Shown here: piece by piece, positions 16,951-25,324 of the stretch
Position numbering within the stretch: the stretch's first letter is position 1
How the letters are laid out: the number at the start of each line of letters is the position of its first letter
Assembly (NCBI GenBank): GCA_949295265.1
Contig: CASFKR010000005.1
Coordinates: 1 to 43,276, forward strand
Length of the DNA stretch: 43,276 nucleotides
Direction of reading: 5' to 3'
DNA from: an uncultured Verrucomicrobiota bacterium
Lineage (GTDB): Bacteria > Verrucomicrobiota > Kiritimatiellia > RFP12 > UBA3636
The notes under the pieces: model-generated
Told to the model about the DNA's origin: nothing
The model's input: the letters and a program-made list of their open reading frames with translations, nothing else
Database searches by the model: none
Position numbers and translations under genes: made by a program

Positions 16951-18183
16951 ATGAAAACGATTTCCTCTCTTCTTCCTCTGGCCGCAGCCCTCGGCACGCT
17001 CGGGCTGGTCTGCGGCTGCTCCAAACAGGCGGATGCCGACACCCCGCAGCCCACGCTCGCCGACAACCGGCTGCCCGTGCGCACCCAACCCGCCGCAACC
17101 GGCGCCTTCGTCCGCTCCGTGCGCGTACAGGGCACGCTGGAATCCGTAAACTCGGCCATCGTTTCCGCCCGCATCGACGGACCCCTGCTCACCGTGGATG
17201 TCGATCTGGGCGACGCCGTGCAGGCGGGTGTCACGCGCCTCTTCTCGGTCGACCCCGTCGAGGTCTCCAACAATGTCGTCGTTGCCCGCGAAGTGCTCGC
17301 CACCGCCAAAGCGCAGGTCACCGTGGCGGAAGCGCAGCTGCAGCGCGCGGAAGCCGTCGCCGAAAAAGCCAGCCGCGATGCCGAACGCTACACCCGCCTC
17401 CACAAGGAAGGGCGCGTTTCCGATAACGAAGCCGAGCAGGCGGAATTGAACGCCCGCACCGCGAAGGCCGACACCGCCGTGCAGGCCGCCAATCTGCAAC
17501 TCTCGCGCCAGCGCGTCAGCCAGTATCGCGCCGAACTGGCCATTGCCGAGCGCGAGCTCTCCGATGCTGTGCTGCTGGCGCCGATCGACGGCATCGTCAA
17601 CGCCCGCAATCTGGAGCCCGGCGAACAGGTGTCGACCGGCACCGCCGTCATCACCATCAACGGCACGAAAGAACTCAAAGCCATGGCCTTCCTGCCTGCG
17701 CAATACTACGGCGAAGTGCAGCCCGGCAAAACCACCGCCCGCCTGACGGTCGGCGGCCAGACGCTGGAAGATGCCGTCATCAGCGCGAAATCCCCCGCCG
17801 TGGATCCGCGTCTGCGCACGTTCGAAATCAAGACGCTCCTGCCCGGCTCCGATGTGGCGGTTCCCGGCGCCATGGCGGACTTCGAAATCATTCTCGAGGA
17901 GCGCAACGGACTCTCCGTTCCCGAATCCGCTGTGCTCAACCGCGCCGCCGGCACCCTTGTCTTCGTCGATAACGGAGATGGCACCGCACGGGCGTGCCCG
18001 GTGACAACCGGATTGCGGACCGATGGGCGGATGGAGATCCTCTCCGGCCTCTCCGAGGGCGATGCGGTCATCGTGAAAGGCCAAACCCAGCTCTACGACG
18101 GCCGCCGCATTGACGCCGCGCCGCTGGAAGCGGACGCTCCGGCTGCCGCCGGCGCCGGGGCCGAGGTTGCCGAAGCCCGCTGA
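16951..18183 (+). CDS. RND efflux periplasmic adaptor lipoprotein (membrane fusion protein)
   Basis: The 410-residue protein has a lipoprotein signal ending LGLVCGC with Cys23. It follows the AcrA/MexA order: a first beta-barrel/lipoyl half (VRVQGTLESVNSAIVSARIDG, then VDVDLGDAVQAG), a coiled-coil hairpin with Ala/Glu-rich heptads (about residues 110-200), the second lipoyl half (LSDAVLLAPIDGIVNARNLE, PGEQVSTGTAVITI), a beta-barrel domain and a membrane-proximal end (LSEGDAVIVKGQTQLYDG). It would bridge the inner-membrane pump and the TolC-like duct. It begins 63 bases after the tolC homologue and ends 35 bases before the permease gene, so the three form one operon. The Ala-rich tail is unremarkable. 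Confidence 0.94.
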   Translation: MKTISSLLPLAAALGTLGLVCGCSKQADADTPQPTLADNRLPVRTQPAATGAFVRSVRVQGTLESVNSAIVSARIDGPLLTVDVDLGDAVQAGVTRLFSVDPVEVSNNVVVAREVLATAKAQVTVAEAQLQRAEAVAEKASRDAERYTRLHKEGRVSDNEAEQAELNARTAKADTAVQAANLQLSRQRVSQYRAELAIAERELSDAVLLAPIDGIVNARNLEPGEQVSTGTAVITINGTKELKAMAFLPAQYYGEVQPGKTTARLTVGGQTLEDAVISAKSPAVDPRLRTFEIKTLLPGSDVAVPGAMADFEIILEERNGLSVPESAVLNRAAGTLVFVDNGDGTARACPVTTGLRTDGRMEILSGLSEGDAVIVKGQTQLYDGRRIDAAPLEADAPAAAGAGAEVAEAR

Positions 18184-18218
18184 TTCCCGCTCCATCGAAC
18201 CTTTTTGAGGACTTTGCG

Positions 18219-21200
18219 ATGTTCCTGGCTACTGCCTCTACCCGGCGCCCCGTCGCCATGGCGAGTCTGCTGATTGCACTCGTCTGTCTGGGTGCGAACT
18301 CCTACCGGAAGCTTTCGCTGGAAAACCTCCCCTCCGCCGATATTCCCTACGTGACGATTACCGCCACGTGGCCCGGTGCGACGTCCGAAGACATGGAAAA
18401 GGATGTCGCCAAACGCATCGAAGATGCGGTCTCCGGCGTGGAAGGGCTCAAGCACGTCTACTCCACCTGTATCGAAAATGCGGCCAACGTGCTCATCGAG
18501 TTCAACATGGGAACCGATGTCGACATCGCCGCACAGGATGTGCGCGAAAAGCTCGACCCCATTCTCTCCGAACTGCCGGAAGACTGCGATGACCCCATCA
18601 TTCAGAAACTGGACCTGAATGCCACCGCCATCTGCAACATCTTCCTGTCCGGCGACATGCCGCTGGATGATCTGTACTGGTACGCCGACAACCAGATTTC
18701 CGACCGCTTCGCCTCCGTGGACGGCGTTGCCGAAGTGGACGTCATCGGCGGCAACGAGCGCGAAATCTGGGTGGAGCTGGACCGCGAGCGCCTCGCGGCG
18801 GCGGGCCTCTCGGCGGCCGATGTGGCGGCGGCGCTCCAGCGCGGCATTCTCTCCGTGCCCAGCGGCCGCATCCGCCAGCACGGCAGCGAATACTCGGTGA
18901 AGTTCGACGCCGAATACAAAACCATCCGCGACATCGAAACGCTCCAGGTGGCCACCGGTCCGAACGGCGAACGCCGCTACCTCTCCGATCTGGCGACCGT
19001 GCGGCAGACCACCGAAGAAGTGCGCCAGCGCGCCTTCCTCGACGGCAAGCCGGGCATTGCCATCCAGATCATCAAGAAATCGGACGGCAACACCGTCACG
19101 ACCATTCAGAACATCCGTGAACGGTTCGACGAAATCCGGAACGACCTGCCGCCCGGCGTGCAGCTGCAGTGGCTCCAGGACGACGGCGAAATCGTCCAGG
19201 TGAACGTCGACAACACGCTCAACGACATCGTTTCCTCCATCGGACTGTGCGCGGTCATCCTCTTCGCCTTCCTCATCAACCTGCGCACCACGTTCATCGT
19301 TGCGGTCACCATGCCGATTACGGTGATCATCTCGTTCTTCTTCATGGAGCTGGCGGGACAGACGCTCAACGTGGTCTCGCTCCTGGCTATCGGTCTTTCT
19401 GCGGGCATTCTGGTGTCCAACTCCATCGTCGTGCTGGAAAACATTGCGCGCCGCTTCAACGACACGCCGGACCGCTGGGAAGCCGCCTGCAAAGGTACGA
19501 ACGAGGTCGCCGTGGCCGTGCTGGCCTCCGCCGGCACCAATGTGGTGGTGATGCTGCCCATCGCGATGATGAGCTCCATCGTGGGCCAGTACTTCCGCCC
19601 CTTCGCGCTGACCACGCTGATTGTGAACATCGCCTCCATTTTCATCTCCTTCACGCTCACCCCGATTCTCTGCGCCCTGTGGATGCGCAACGAATCGGAG
19701 CGCACCGGCCTGCTGCCGCGCCTGGGCATGCGCTGGGAGCGGACGCTCACGCGCTGGGGAACCGGCTATGCCGCGTGGCTGCGCAAAATCGGCTCGCGCC
19801 GCATTCTCTCCGGCGCGCTCGTGCTGCTTACGGCGCTCATCTTCGCCGGGACCATGGTCTTCGGCTTGAAGGGTCTGGGCTTCACGATGATTGAAGACGA
19901 CGACTGGGGCCGCATCAGCATCCGCCTTGAATTCCCAGACTACTACGATCTGGATGCCACGGTGAAGGAGGCGCTCGCCATTTCGGAACGGGTCCGGCAG
20001 TATCCCGATGTGGAGTCCGTGCTCCTCACGACCGGCGTGGCCGACTCGATCTCCGGTCAGGCCTCCGAGGGCGTCTACCTGGCGCAGATTTCCATGGTGT
20101 TCAAGGCGCCGTCGGAGCGCGAATGGAATATTTCCACCGTGCTCCAGCAGATGCGCGACGACCTCGCCCGTGTGCCGGACGTCATTGCCAGCGTCAATAT
20201 CCCCGGTGCCGTCGGTGCCGCCTCGTCCACGCTGAGCATGGTATTGAGCGGTCCCGACCTGGATGAACTCTCCGACCGCGCCCAGCGCCTGCAGCAGCAC
20301 GCCTTCACCCTGCCCGGCGTCGCACAGCTGGATACCTCCGCGCGCGATGACAAACCGGAAATCCGCGTCTACCCCAACCGCCCCGTCCTCGCGGATCTGG
20401 GCGTGAGCCCCTCCGATGTCGGTACCATTCTGCGCGCCAACGTGGACGGCATCGAAGCCGCCGATTTCAAGGAAGATGTCAAGACCATCGACGTGCGCGT
20501 CAAACTGCAGGAAAAGCCCGGGTATGCGCAGGTTGCGGAATTTCCGCTGCCCGCGGAAACGGGGCGCCCCATTCCCATGGAGGCGCTGACCACGCAGGTC
20601 TTCGACGGACAGAAGGTCATGATTTACCGCTACGACAAAAACCGCTCCATCTCCTTCACCGGCAACGAACGCAAGGGCTTCGCCAGCGGCACGGTCATGA
20701 ACCAGATCATGGGCTACGCCGAGGAAGCCGGTCTCGCCGATCACGAATACCGGCTTCATACCGTCGGTGTTGCGGAAATGCTCGATGAAACGGTGGCGGA
20801 CTTCCTCGAAGCCATCATTCTCGCCGCGTTGCTCACCTACCTGACGATGGCGGCGATTCTGGAGAGCTTCTCGCGTCCGCTCGTGGTGTTGCTGACCTTC
20901 CCGATGGGGCTTGTGGGCGTCATCTGGGCGCTGCAGCTCAACCGCATGAACATCTCCATCTTCGTGCTGCTCGGCATCGTGATGCTCATCGGCGTGGTGG
21001 TGAATGCGGCGGTGCTCATCATCGACAAAATGGACCAGCTCCAGCGCGCCGGGCAGCGGCTCCACGAAGCCATGTACAATGCGGTGGCGGACACCTTCCG
21101 CGCCGTGCTCATGGTGGTGGTGGCCTCCGGTCTGGGCATGATTCCCATTGCGCTCTCCACGGGCATCGGCGCCGTGAACCGCGTGGGCATCGGCGCCGCC

Positions 21201-21293
21201 TCGGTGGGCGGCATCCTCGTGGCCGGCATTTTCACGCTCACCACGATGCCGCTCTGCTATACGTTCTTCACCCGGAACCGGCTCCGCAAATAA
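18219..21293 (+). CDS. RND efflux permease lacking the canonical proton-relay residues
   Basis: The 1024-residue protein has the standard RND layout: TM1, a large periplasmic porter domain (ITATWPGATSEDMEKDVAKR), TM2-6, a second porter loop and TM8-12. In AcrB, TM4 carries Asp407-Asp408 within LLVDDAIVVVEN and TM10 carries Lys940. Here the TM4 equivalent is GILVSNSIVVLEN, giving Ser400-Asn401, and TM10 reads MLIGVVVNAAVLIID, giving Asn929. No other acid lies in TM4 before Glu407. Asn in TM10 is found in other RND subgroups, but loss of both TM4 aspartates is not usual. The reading frame is long and intact and it sits in a complete operon, so it is probably expressed. Coupling to the proton gradient by the usual route is doubtful. 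Substrate unknown. Confidence 0.93.
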   Translation: MFLATASTRRPVAMASLLIALVCLGANSYRKLSLENLPSADIPYVTITATWPGATSEDMEKDVAKRIEDAVSGVEGLKHVYSTCIENAANVLIEFNMGTDVDIAAQDVREKLDPILSELPEDCDDPIIQKLDLNATAICNIFLSGDMPLDDLYWYADNQISDRFASVDGVAEVDVIGGNEREIWVELDRERLAAAGLSAADVAAALQRGILSVPSGRIRQHGSEYSVKFDAEYKTIRDIETLQVATGPNGERRYLSDLATVRQTTEEVRQRAFLDGKPGIAIQIIKKSDGNTVTTIQNIRERFDEIRNDLPPGVQLQWLQDDGEIVQVNVDNTLNDIVSSIGLCAVILFAFLINLRTTFIVAVTMPITVIISFFFMELAGQTLNVVSLLAIGLSAGILVSNSIVVLENIARRFNDTPDRWEAACKGTNEVAVAVLASAGTNVVVMLPIAMMSSIVGQYFRPFALTTLIVNIASIFISFTLTPILCALWMRNESERTGLLPRLGMRWERTLTRWGTGYAAWLRKIGSRRILSGALVLLTALIFAGTMVFGLKGLGFTMIEDDDWGRISIRLEFPDYYDLDATVKEALAISERVRQYPDVESVLLTTGVADSISGQASEGVYLAQISMVFKAPSEREWNISTVLQQMRDDLARVPDVIASVNIPGAVGAASSTLSMVLSGPDLDELSDRAQRLQQHAFTLPGVAQLDTSARDDKPEIRVYPNRPVLADLGVSPSDVGTILRANVDGIEAADFKEDVKTIDVRVKLQEKPGYAQVAEFPLPAETGRPIPMEALTTQVFDGQKVMIYRYDKNRSISFTGNERKGFASGTVMNQIMGYAEEAGLADHEYRLHTVGVAEMLDETVADFLEAIILAALLTYLTMAAILESFSRPLVVLLTFPMGLVGVIWALQLNRMNISIFVLLGIVMLIGVVVNAAVLIIDKMDQLQRAGQRLHEAMYNAVADTFRAVLMVVVASGLGMIPIALSTGIGAVNRVGIGAASVGGILVAGIFTLTTMPLCYTFFTRNRLRK

Positions 21294-21361
21294 GCGCCGG
21301 CCGCCAAGCGGCTCAACTCTTCCCAACCGGCTGACGCACCCGATCACCCATGAAAGCTGCC

Positions 21362-21398
21362 GCTGTCCGGACCCGGGACTGCCCGGCGTCCGGACAGC
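21362..21398. promoter_or_regulatory. Long inverted repeat after the RND gene
   Basis: GCTGTCCGGAC (21362-21372) is perfectly complementary to GTCCGGACAGC (21388-21398), and the inside also pairs (CCGGG with CCCGG). The hairpin is very stable but is not followed by a T run, so it is not a textbook terminator. Each arm contains the GTCCGGAC palindrome seen near the marR promoter. It may be a processing or attenuation structure or a binding site. Confidence 0.5.
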
Positions 21399-21441
21399 AT
21401 TTCGCGGAAGACTCCGCCCACCCCCGTTTCTCCCGTTTCCC

Positions 21442-22140
21442 GTGTTCGATTCAACCTCCCGACAACCCGCCTCCGGCCATCCATCCATCTGCCCGGAACG
21501 CATCCTGATTCACCGCGGCGGCGTCTTCAACGCAAGGATTTACCGGATTCACCGCCCCGGCAATCCCGCCGTCGTCGAAAAAGATTTTTCGGAAGCCCCC
21601 TGGGCGGTCCGCAACACCGTCGGCCGCTTCCTGATCTGGCGCGAAGTCCGCTACCTGCGGCGGCTCTCGGACGTCGGCATCGTGCCGGGACACGTCGCAC
21701 GCCTCTCCCCGTTCTGCCTGCAGGAAGATTTCTGCGGCAGCAAAACGCTTCGCACCCTGCTGCAACATGCGCCCGATTCCGCGAGCCGGAGCGGCATTCT
21801 TTCCGTCGACTATTTCCGGCGGCTCTACGAAGGCGTTCTGGAAGTGCATCGCCATCGCGTGGTCCACCTCGATTTGCACAACCTGCGCAACATCCTCGTC
21901 CTGCCGGGAGAGCGTCCCATCCTGATTGACTGGCAATCCGCCGTTTCCACGCGTCTGCTGCCGCGTCCCCTCCGCCGCCTGCTGGAGGAAATCGACATGA
22001 ACGGGCTCCTCAAGGCACTGAACAAATTCCATCCGGAGGAAATGACGGACGCCTGGATGAAGCGTCTCCATCACGCCTCCATTGTGCGCCGCCTCTTCTG
22101 GCTCCCGCGCATCCACGTCGTCCCCAAACCCCGCAAATAA
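21442..22140 (+). CDS. Lipopolysaccharide-kinase-like protein (WaaP/InaA/RIO-type kinase fold)
   Basis: The 232-residue protein has kinase-fold marks: a beta-3-type lysine in PAVVEKDFSE, the catalytic loop RVVHLDLHNLRNILV (an HxDxxxxN pattern), and the metal-binding strand PILIDWQSAV. This combination is typical of the small Kdo/heptose kinases and related InaA-like proteins that phosphorylate the lipopolysaccharide core on the cytoplasmic side. The C-terminal part is basic and helical. The start is a GTG at 21442; there is no clear ribosome binding site, so the start is uncertain. It lies 148 bases after the RND gene beyond a strong hairpin, and may be a separate unit. A different small kinase function cannot be excluded. 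Confidence 0.75.
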   Translation: MFDSTSRQPASGHPSICPERILIHRGGVFNARIYRIHRPGNPAVVEKDFSEAPWAVRNTVGRFLIWREVRYLRRLSDVGIVPGHVARLSPFCLQEDFCGSKTLRTLLQHAPDSASRSGILSVDYFRRLYEGVLEVHRHRVVHLDLHNLRNILVLPGERPILIDWQSAVSTRLLPRPLRRLLEEIDMNGLLKALNKFHPEEMTDAWMKRLHHASIVRRLFWLPRIHVVPKPRK

Positions 22141-22196
22141 CCGCTCTGCCCGCCCTCTCTTTTCCCGTCTCTTGATGAGGTTTTCCCTTGTTTCAC

Positions 22197-22540
22197 ACGA
22201 ACTTTGCCTCCACTGACGTTTCGGCTAAGGGAGCAACTCCGTTCCTTTTCTCGACGGAAAAGCCGCCTGAACGAAGCCAGCGCAGAGAACGAAAACAGGA
22301 CGTACAGGACAAACAGGACGAACAGGACGGCTCACCATCGCACGGTGCTGAGTCGCTGCGGAGAAGCGCAGCAGAGTCGGCGCAGAGAAGCAGCAGAGCC
22401 GGCGCGGAGAAGCGCGACGAAGCCAGCGCGGAGAAACAGAAGAGTCGGCGCGGAGAAGCGCGACAAAGCGGGCGCGGTCGCCACGACCCCGAGGGGGCGA
22501 ACGGTCCTGCGAAGGATGAGCGAAGCGAGTCCTGAAGCAG
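22197..22540 (+). repeat. Degenerate repeat cluster R3
   Basis: The segment has a diverged family block (GCCTCCACTGACGTTTCGGC near 22206), then GCCGCCTGAACGAAGCCAGC near 22261, a 9-base ACAGGACNN array at about 22297-22331, GGCTCACCATCGCACG near 22330, and an imperfect tandem of roughly 30 bases rich in GGCGCGGAGAAGCGC (22366-22475). It ends with a 29-base sequence at 22512-22540 that is identical to 30097-30125. A second GCCACTGACGTTTCGGCTG occurs at 22577. The rest of the gap from 22141 to 22803 holds no credible gene. Confidence 0.6.
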
Positions 22541-22705
22541 ATGTCCGTTCCCGCCTCTTTTCTCTGCGTCTCTGCCACTGACGTTTCGGCTGCACCGTAG
22601 CAGTGCAAGCGGCCGTGGCCAATTTTACACCCCTTCTTTGGCTGAAAGGCTCTTTCCCACGATGGAAATGGCAGAGACACGGGATACCCACGCTTTTACA
22701 TGTAT

Positions 22706-22735
22706 TTGACATGAGAACAAGCGGTGTGATACACT
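22706..22735 (+). promoter_or_regulatory. Promoter of the first large secreted protein
   Basis: A perfect TTGACA (22706-22711) is followed after 18 bases by TACACT (22730-22735). The start site would be near 22742, leaving a leader of about 60 nt before the ATG at 22804. Confidence 0.7.
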
Positions 22736-22803
22736 CACCGCAAATCCATCCCCCGCGCACAACGGTGCGCCAACCAACCATTCTCCTGTTCCCCGTTCTT
22801 CCC

Positions 22804-24972
22804 ATGAAAAATCCCGCTCCGCTGTGCCACGCCCTTGCCACGCTGTTGCTCCTGGTTTCGCCGGGCATCCGTGAAGTTGCCGATGCCGCCACGTTCACGT
22901 GGACGGATGAGGCCGGCGATCACGACTGGCAAAATCCGGCCAACTGGACCATCAAAGGCACCCCCACCAACACCATCCCCTCCCTTGCAGATGCGGTCGG
23001 ACTCCCCAAAACGCTGAACGGCGTCAGCAATTTCCCCATCTACCTCAACGGGCACGCGTACGCGCAACGCATTGCCATCAACAGTTCCCGTGCCGTCATC
23101 GGACGCGAAGGCGACGAACTGACCGTTGCCGGCAATATCAACGGCGGCGGCGCCACCATCCATGCGCGGGTTCATTTCACCGCCGACGCCCAGACGAGCG
23201 GAAGCGGCTGGGCAACCCCCATCATCTACACCGGCGGTGCCGACGGCGATGTCACCATCACCAACAGCGGCAGCCAGAACAACTGGCTCACCATTACCAA
23301 CAAGCCCTGGAGCGTCTCCCGCCTCGTTGCATCCGGCAAGGGGCCCACTTTCCACGTCAGCCCCGATCCGGCCATGGAGCTCGTGCTGCGGTGCAGCTAC
23401 TCCGACGGCAACGGCAACCGCACCGGCTTCGACGTTTCCGCCAATGCGCCGCTCAGCGGGACGACCCTGCGCACCGAAACCAATGCCGGCGGGTTCACGC
23501 TTTCCTCACCGACAGGCAACCCCGGAACCAATGTTCACCACCGCTTCAGCGTTCAACATGATTCGGGCGCGCTTGGACTGCGCTTCAACACGGATAACGG
23601 CATGTACATGACCGCCGACATTGAGGAAATGACCGTAGGCAAAAACGCGATCCTCGACGTCGGCGTCGGCGCCAGAGCCACCGTGACGCTCCCCATTCAT
23701 CCGGATGCATACGGCTATTACCCCGATAACTGGCATTCCTCCATCTACTATCTGGGTACCAAAGAAGACGGCTCGCTGGCCCAGATCACCTCGTATCCGG
23801 TCATCACCGAAGACACGGCGCTCGACCCGCACAGCGTCTACCGCAACACCATGAACGGAACGTGGACGCTGGGCGAAGACCGGGAAGTCCGGGGCATGCT
23901 GCGCTACATGACCACTGGCGATCTGGACGTCAACCTCAACGGGCACACGCTCACGCTCGGTTCGCTCCGGATCAATTCAGCGGAGGCGCTGCGCTTCCAC
24001 GGCGACGGCGCCGTGGTCTTCAAGGGAGAAAACATCTGCCTCTACACGCAGGGTTCCGGCGAATTGCGTTTCTCTGTACCATGGGTATGGAAACGGCCCG
24101 CCTCCGTGGCCGAAGATGCGCTGCCGTCCATTCTCATCATGGGCGCCACGAAGCCGGAAATCATTATTGAAGGCGGGGAAACCATCCACGACTACGACGC
24201 CCTGCTCTCGGATGCCGTCTCGTCCACGGTCGGCACGCTCGTTTTCGCGGATGACGCATCGCGCACCTTCCACGGAGACATCATCGGCCGTCCCGGCATC
24301 CGCCTGACCGGTCCCGGAACCTTGCGCTTCAACGGTCAGCGCGTCTACCGCGGCTCCCGCATCCAGCTCTATGACGGACTGACGATTCTCGGCAATGCCA
24401 GCGGCCCCATTCCCTCGCTCATCACCAATGAAGCCGTTTTTGCGCTGGCGGATGGCGTCACTTGGAACGAAAATCCGTACAACGCTTTTGCCGCCGGGGC
24501 AACCTACGCCATGGAGGGGCACACCGCCTCCGCCGCCAGTTTCTCGCCCAAACAGGCGGGCATCACGTTCATGGGCGGACTGCCCGGAGAAACCGGCACA
24601 TTCCGGCTGACCAAAACCTTCCGCCCCGACCACGATTTCAACATCGCTTTCAAGATCGGCGCGGAAGATGAATCTCGCGTCGAGATGAACGTCTTTGAGC
24701 CCAATACGTCGGGCACCGTGGTGACGATGACCGTCAGCGTGGAAGACCTGACGGACGGCGTGCGCACGGTCCGCAGTTCGGAGGTCTTCCCGGTTCTGAC
24801 GCTCTCATCGGTCAGCCGGGTCGACCCCGCCACGATGCCGCTGGTCCTGGAGAACCGCTCGCCGGGCACGCTGGACCTCTCCGGTGCCACGCTCGCGTAC
24901 AATGCGGAGACAAAGACCTTTGAGCTGACCGGCATCCGGAGCCTCGCGCACACGATGTTCCTGATCCGCTGA
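22804..24972 (+). CDS. Large secreted beta-rich protein, autotransporter-like passenger
   Basis: The 722-residue product starts with a signal peptide (basic start, hydrophobic LATLLLLVS, cleavage near ADAA). The mature N-terminus reads TFTWTDEAGDHDWQNPANW, a form common at the start of proteins with autotransporter-associated beta-strand repeats in Verrucomicrobia and relatives. The remainder is rich in Gly, Asn, Thr and short strand-turn patterns, consistent with a right-handed beta-helix. There is no beta-barrel autotransporter domain, no PEP-CTERM and no LPXTG motif. The last residues, HTMFLIR, resemble the end of the second such protein (ETLLLLR). A surface or carbohydrate-binding role is a guess; no catalytic motif is recognised. 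The ATG at 22804 was chosen because it begins the signal peptide; the longer frame from 22603 crosses the promoter. Confidence 0.75.
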   Translation: MKNPAPLCHALATLLLLVSPGIREVADAATFTWTDEAGDHDWQNPANWTIKGTPTNTIPSLADAVGLPKTLNGVSNFPIYLNGHAYAQRIAINSSRAVIGREGDELTVAGNINGGGATIHARVHFTADAQTSGSGWATPIIYTGGADGDVTITNSGSQNNWLTITNKPWSVSRLVASGKGPTFHVSPDPAMELVLRCSYSDGNGNRTGFDVSANAPLSGTTLRTETNAGGFTLSSPTGNPGTNVHHRFSVQHDSGALGLRFNTDNGMYMTADIEEMTVGKNAILDVGVGARATVTLPIHPDAYGYYPDNWHSSIYYLGTKEDGSLAQITSYPVITEDTALDPHSVYRNTMNGTWTLGEDREVRGMLRYMTTGDLDVNLNGHTLTLGSLRINSAEALRFHGDGAVVFKGENICLYTQGSGELRFSVPWVWKRPASVAEDALPSILIMGATKPEIIIEGGETIHDYDALLSDAVSSTVGTLVFADDASRTFHGDIIGRPGIRLTGPGTLRFNGQRVYRGSRIQLYDGLTILGNASGPIPSLITNEAVFALADGVTWNENPYNAFAAGATYAMEGHTASAASFSPKQAGITFMGGLPGETGTFRLTKTFRPDHDFNIAFKIGAEDESRVEMNVFEPNTSGTVVTMTVSVEDLTDGVRTVRSSEVFPVLTLSSVSRVDPATMPLVLENRSPGTLDLSGATLAYNAETKTFELTGIRSLAHTMFLIR

Positions 24973-25324
24973 AACGCTGCCGCGGTTCCGTCCCGTTTCG
25001 CGCCGCCCGGGAAGCTGTCCCGGCGGTGCGTTCTGTTTCCTCCGGCATGCGCGGAAGCGCACGCCGCCCGGGTTGCGGCGCCCCCCCTGTCTGCCCGCTC
25101 CGGCAAACCGAAAAAAACTTGTACCCCCCGCCCCCCTTTTTTGTTATCCTCGCCGCCATTGCCACCCGTCGATTCGGATGACATAACCCCTAAAAAGGAA
25201 AATCTCCTCGCAAATATCCCCGTCTGCACCGGTCCCGCTTACCCTTCCGGGCGAAACGGACGGTACAGACACCCACAGAAAGCGCGCCGTCGCCACAACT
25301 CCGGTTACAGGTTACAAGCACGAA
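24973..25324 (+). other. Gap with a likely terminator and a long 5' leader
   Basis: The first part holds a GC-rich hairpin (25001-25030, CGCCGCCCGGGA with TCCCGGCGGTGCG, one bulge) followed by TTCTGTTTCC, a plausible terminator for the secreted protein gene. The second part holds a candidate promoter, and then about 170 bases of leader before the binding-protein gene. No gene is seen in it. Confidence 0.45.
25119..25150 (+). promoter_or_regulatory. Possible promoter of the binding-protein gene
   Basis: TTGTAC (25119-25124) and TATCCT (25145-25150) are 20 bases apart, wider than ideal, across a C-rich then T-rich spacer. If used, the leader would be close to 170 nt, long enough for regulation. 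Confidence 0.3.

Noticed and set aside
21349..21441. Short peptide gene starting at ATG near 21351
   Set aside because: It would span the long inverted repeat and run on into the kinase-like gene in another frame, with no ribosome binding site.
18093..21503. A 1136-residue minus-strand open frame over the RND gene
   Set aside because: It is rich in His, Asp, Glu and Arg with no domain pattern, and mirrors the RND permease on the plus strand.
22297..22475. Possible CRISPR array from the tandem units
   Set aside because: Units are 9 or about 30 bases, imperfect, and not separated by unique spacers of constant length; no cas genes are nearby.
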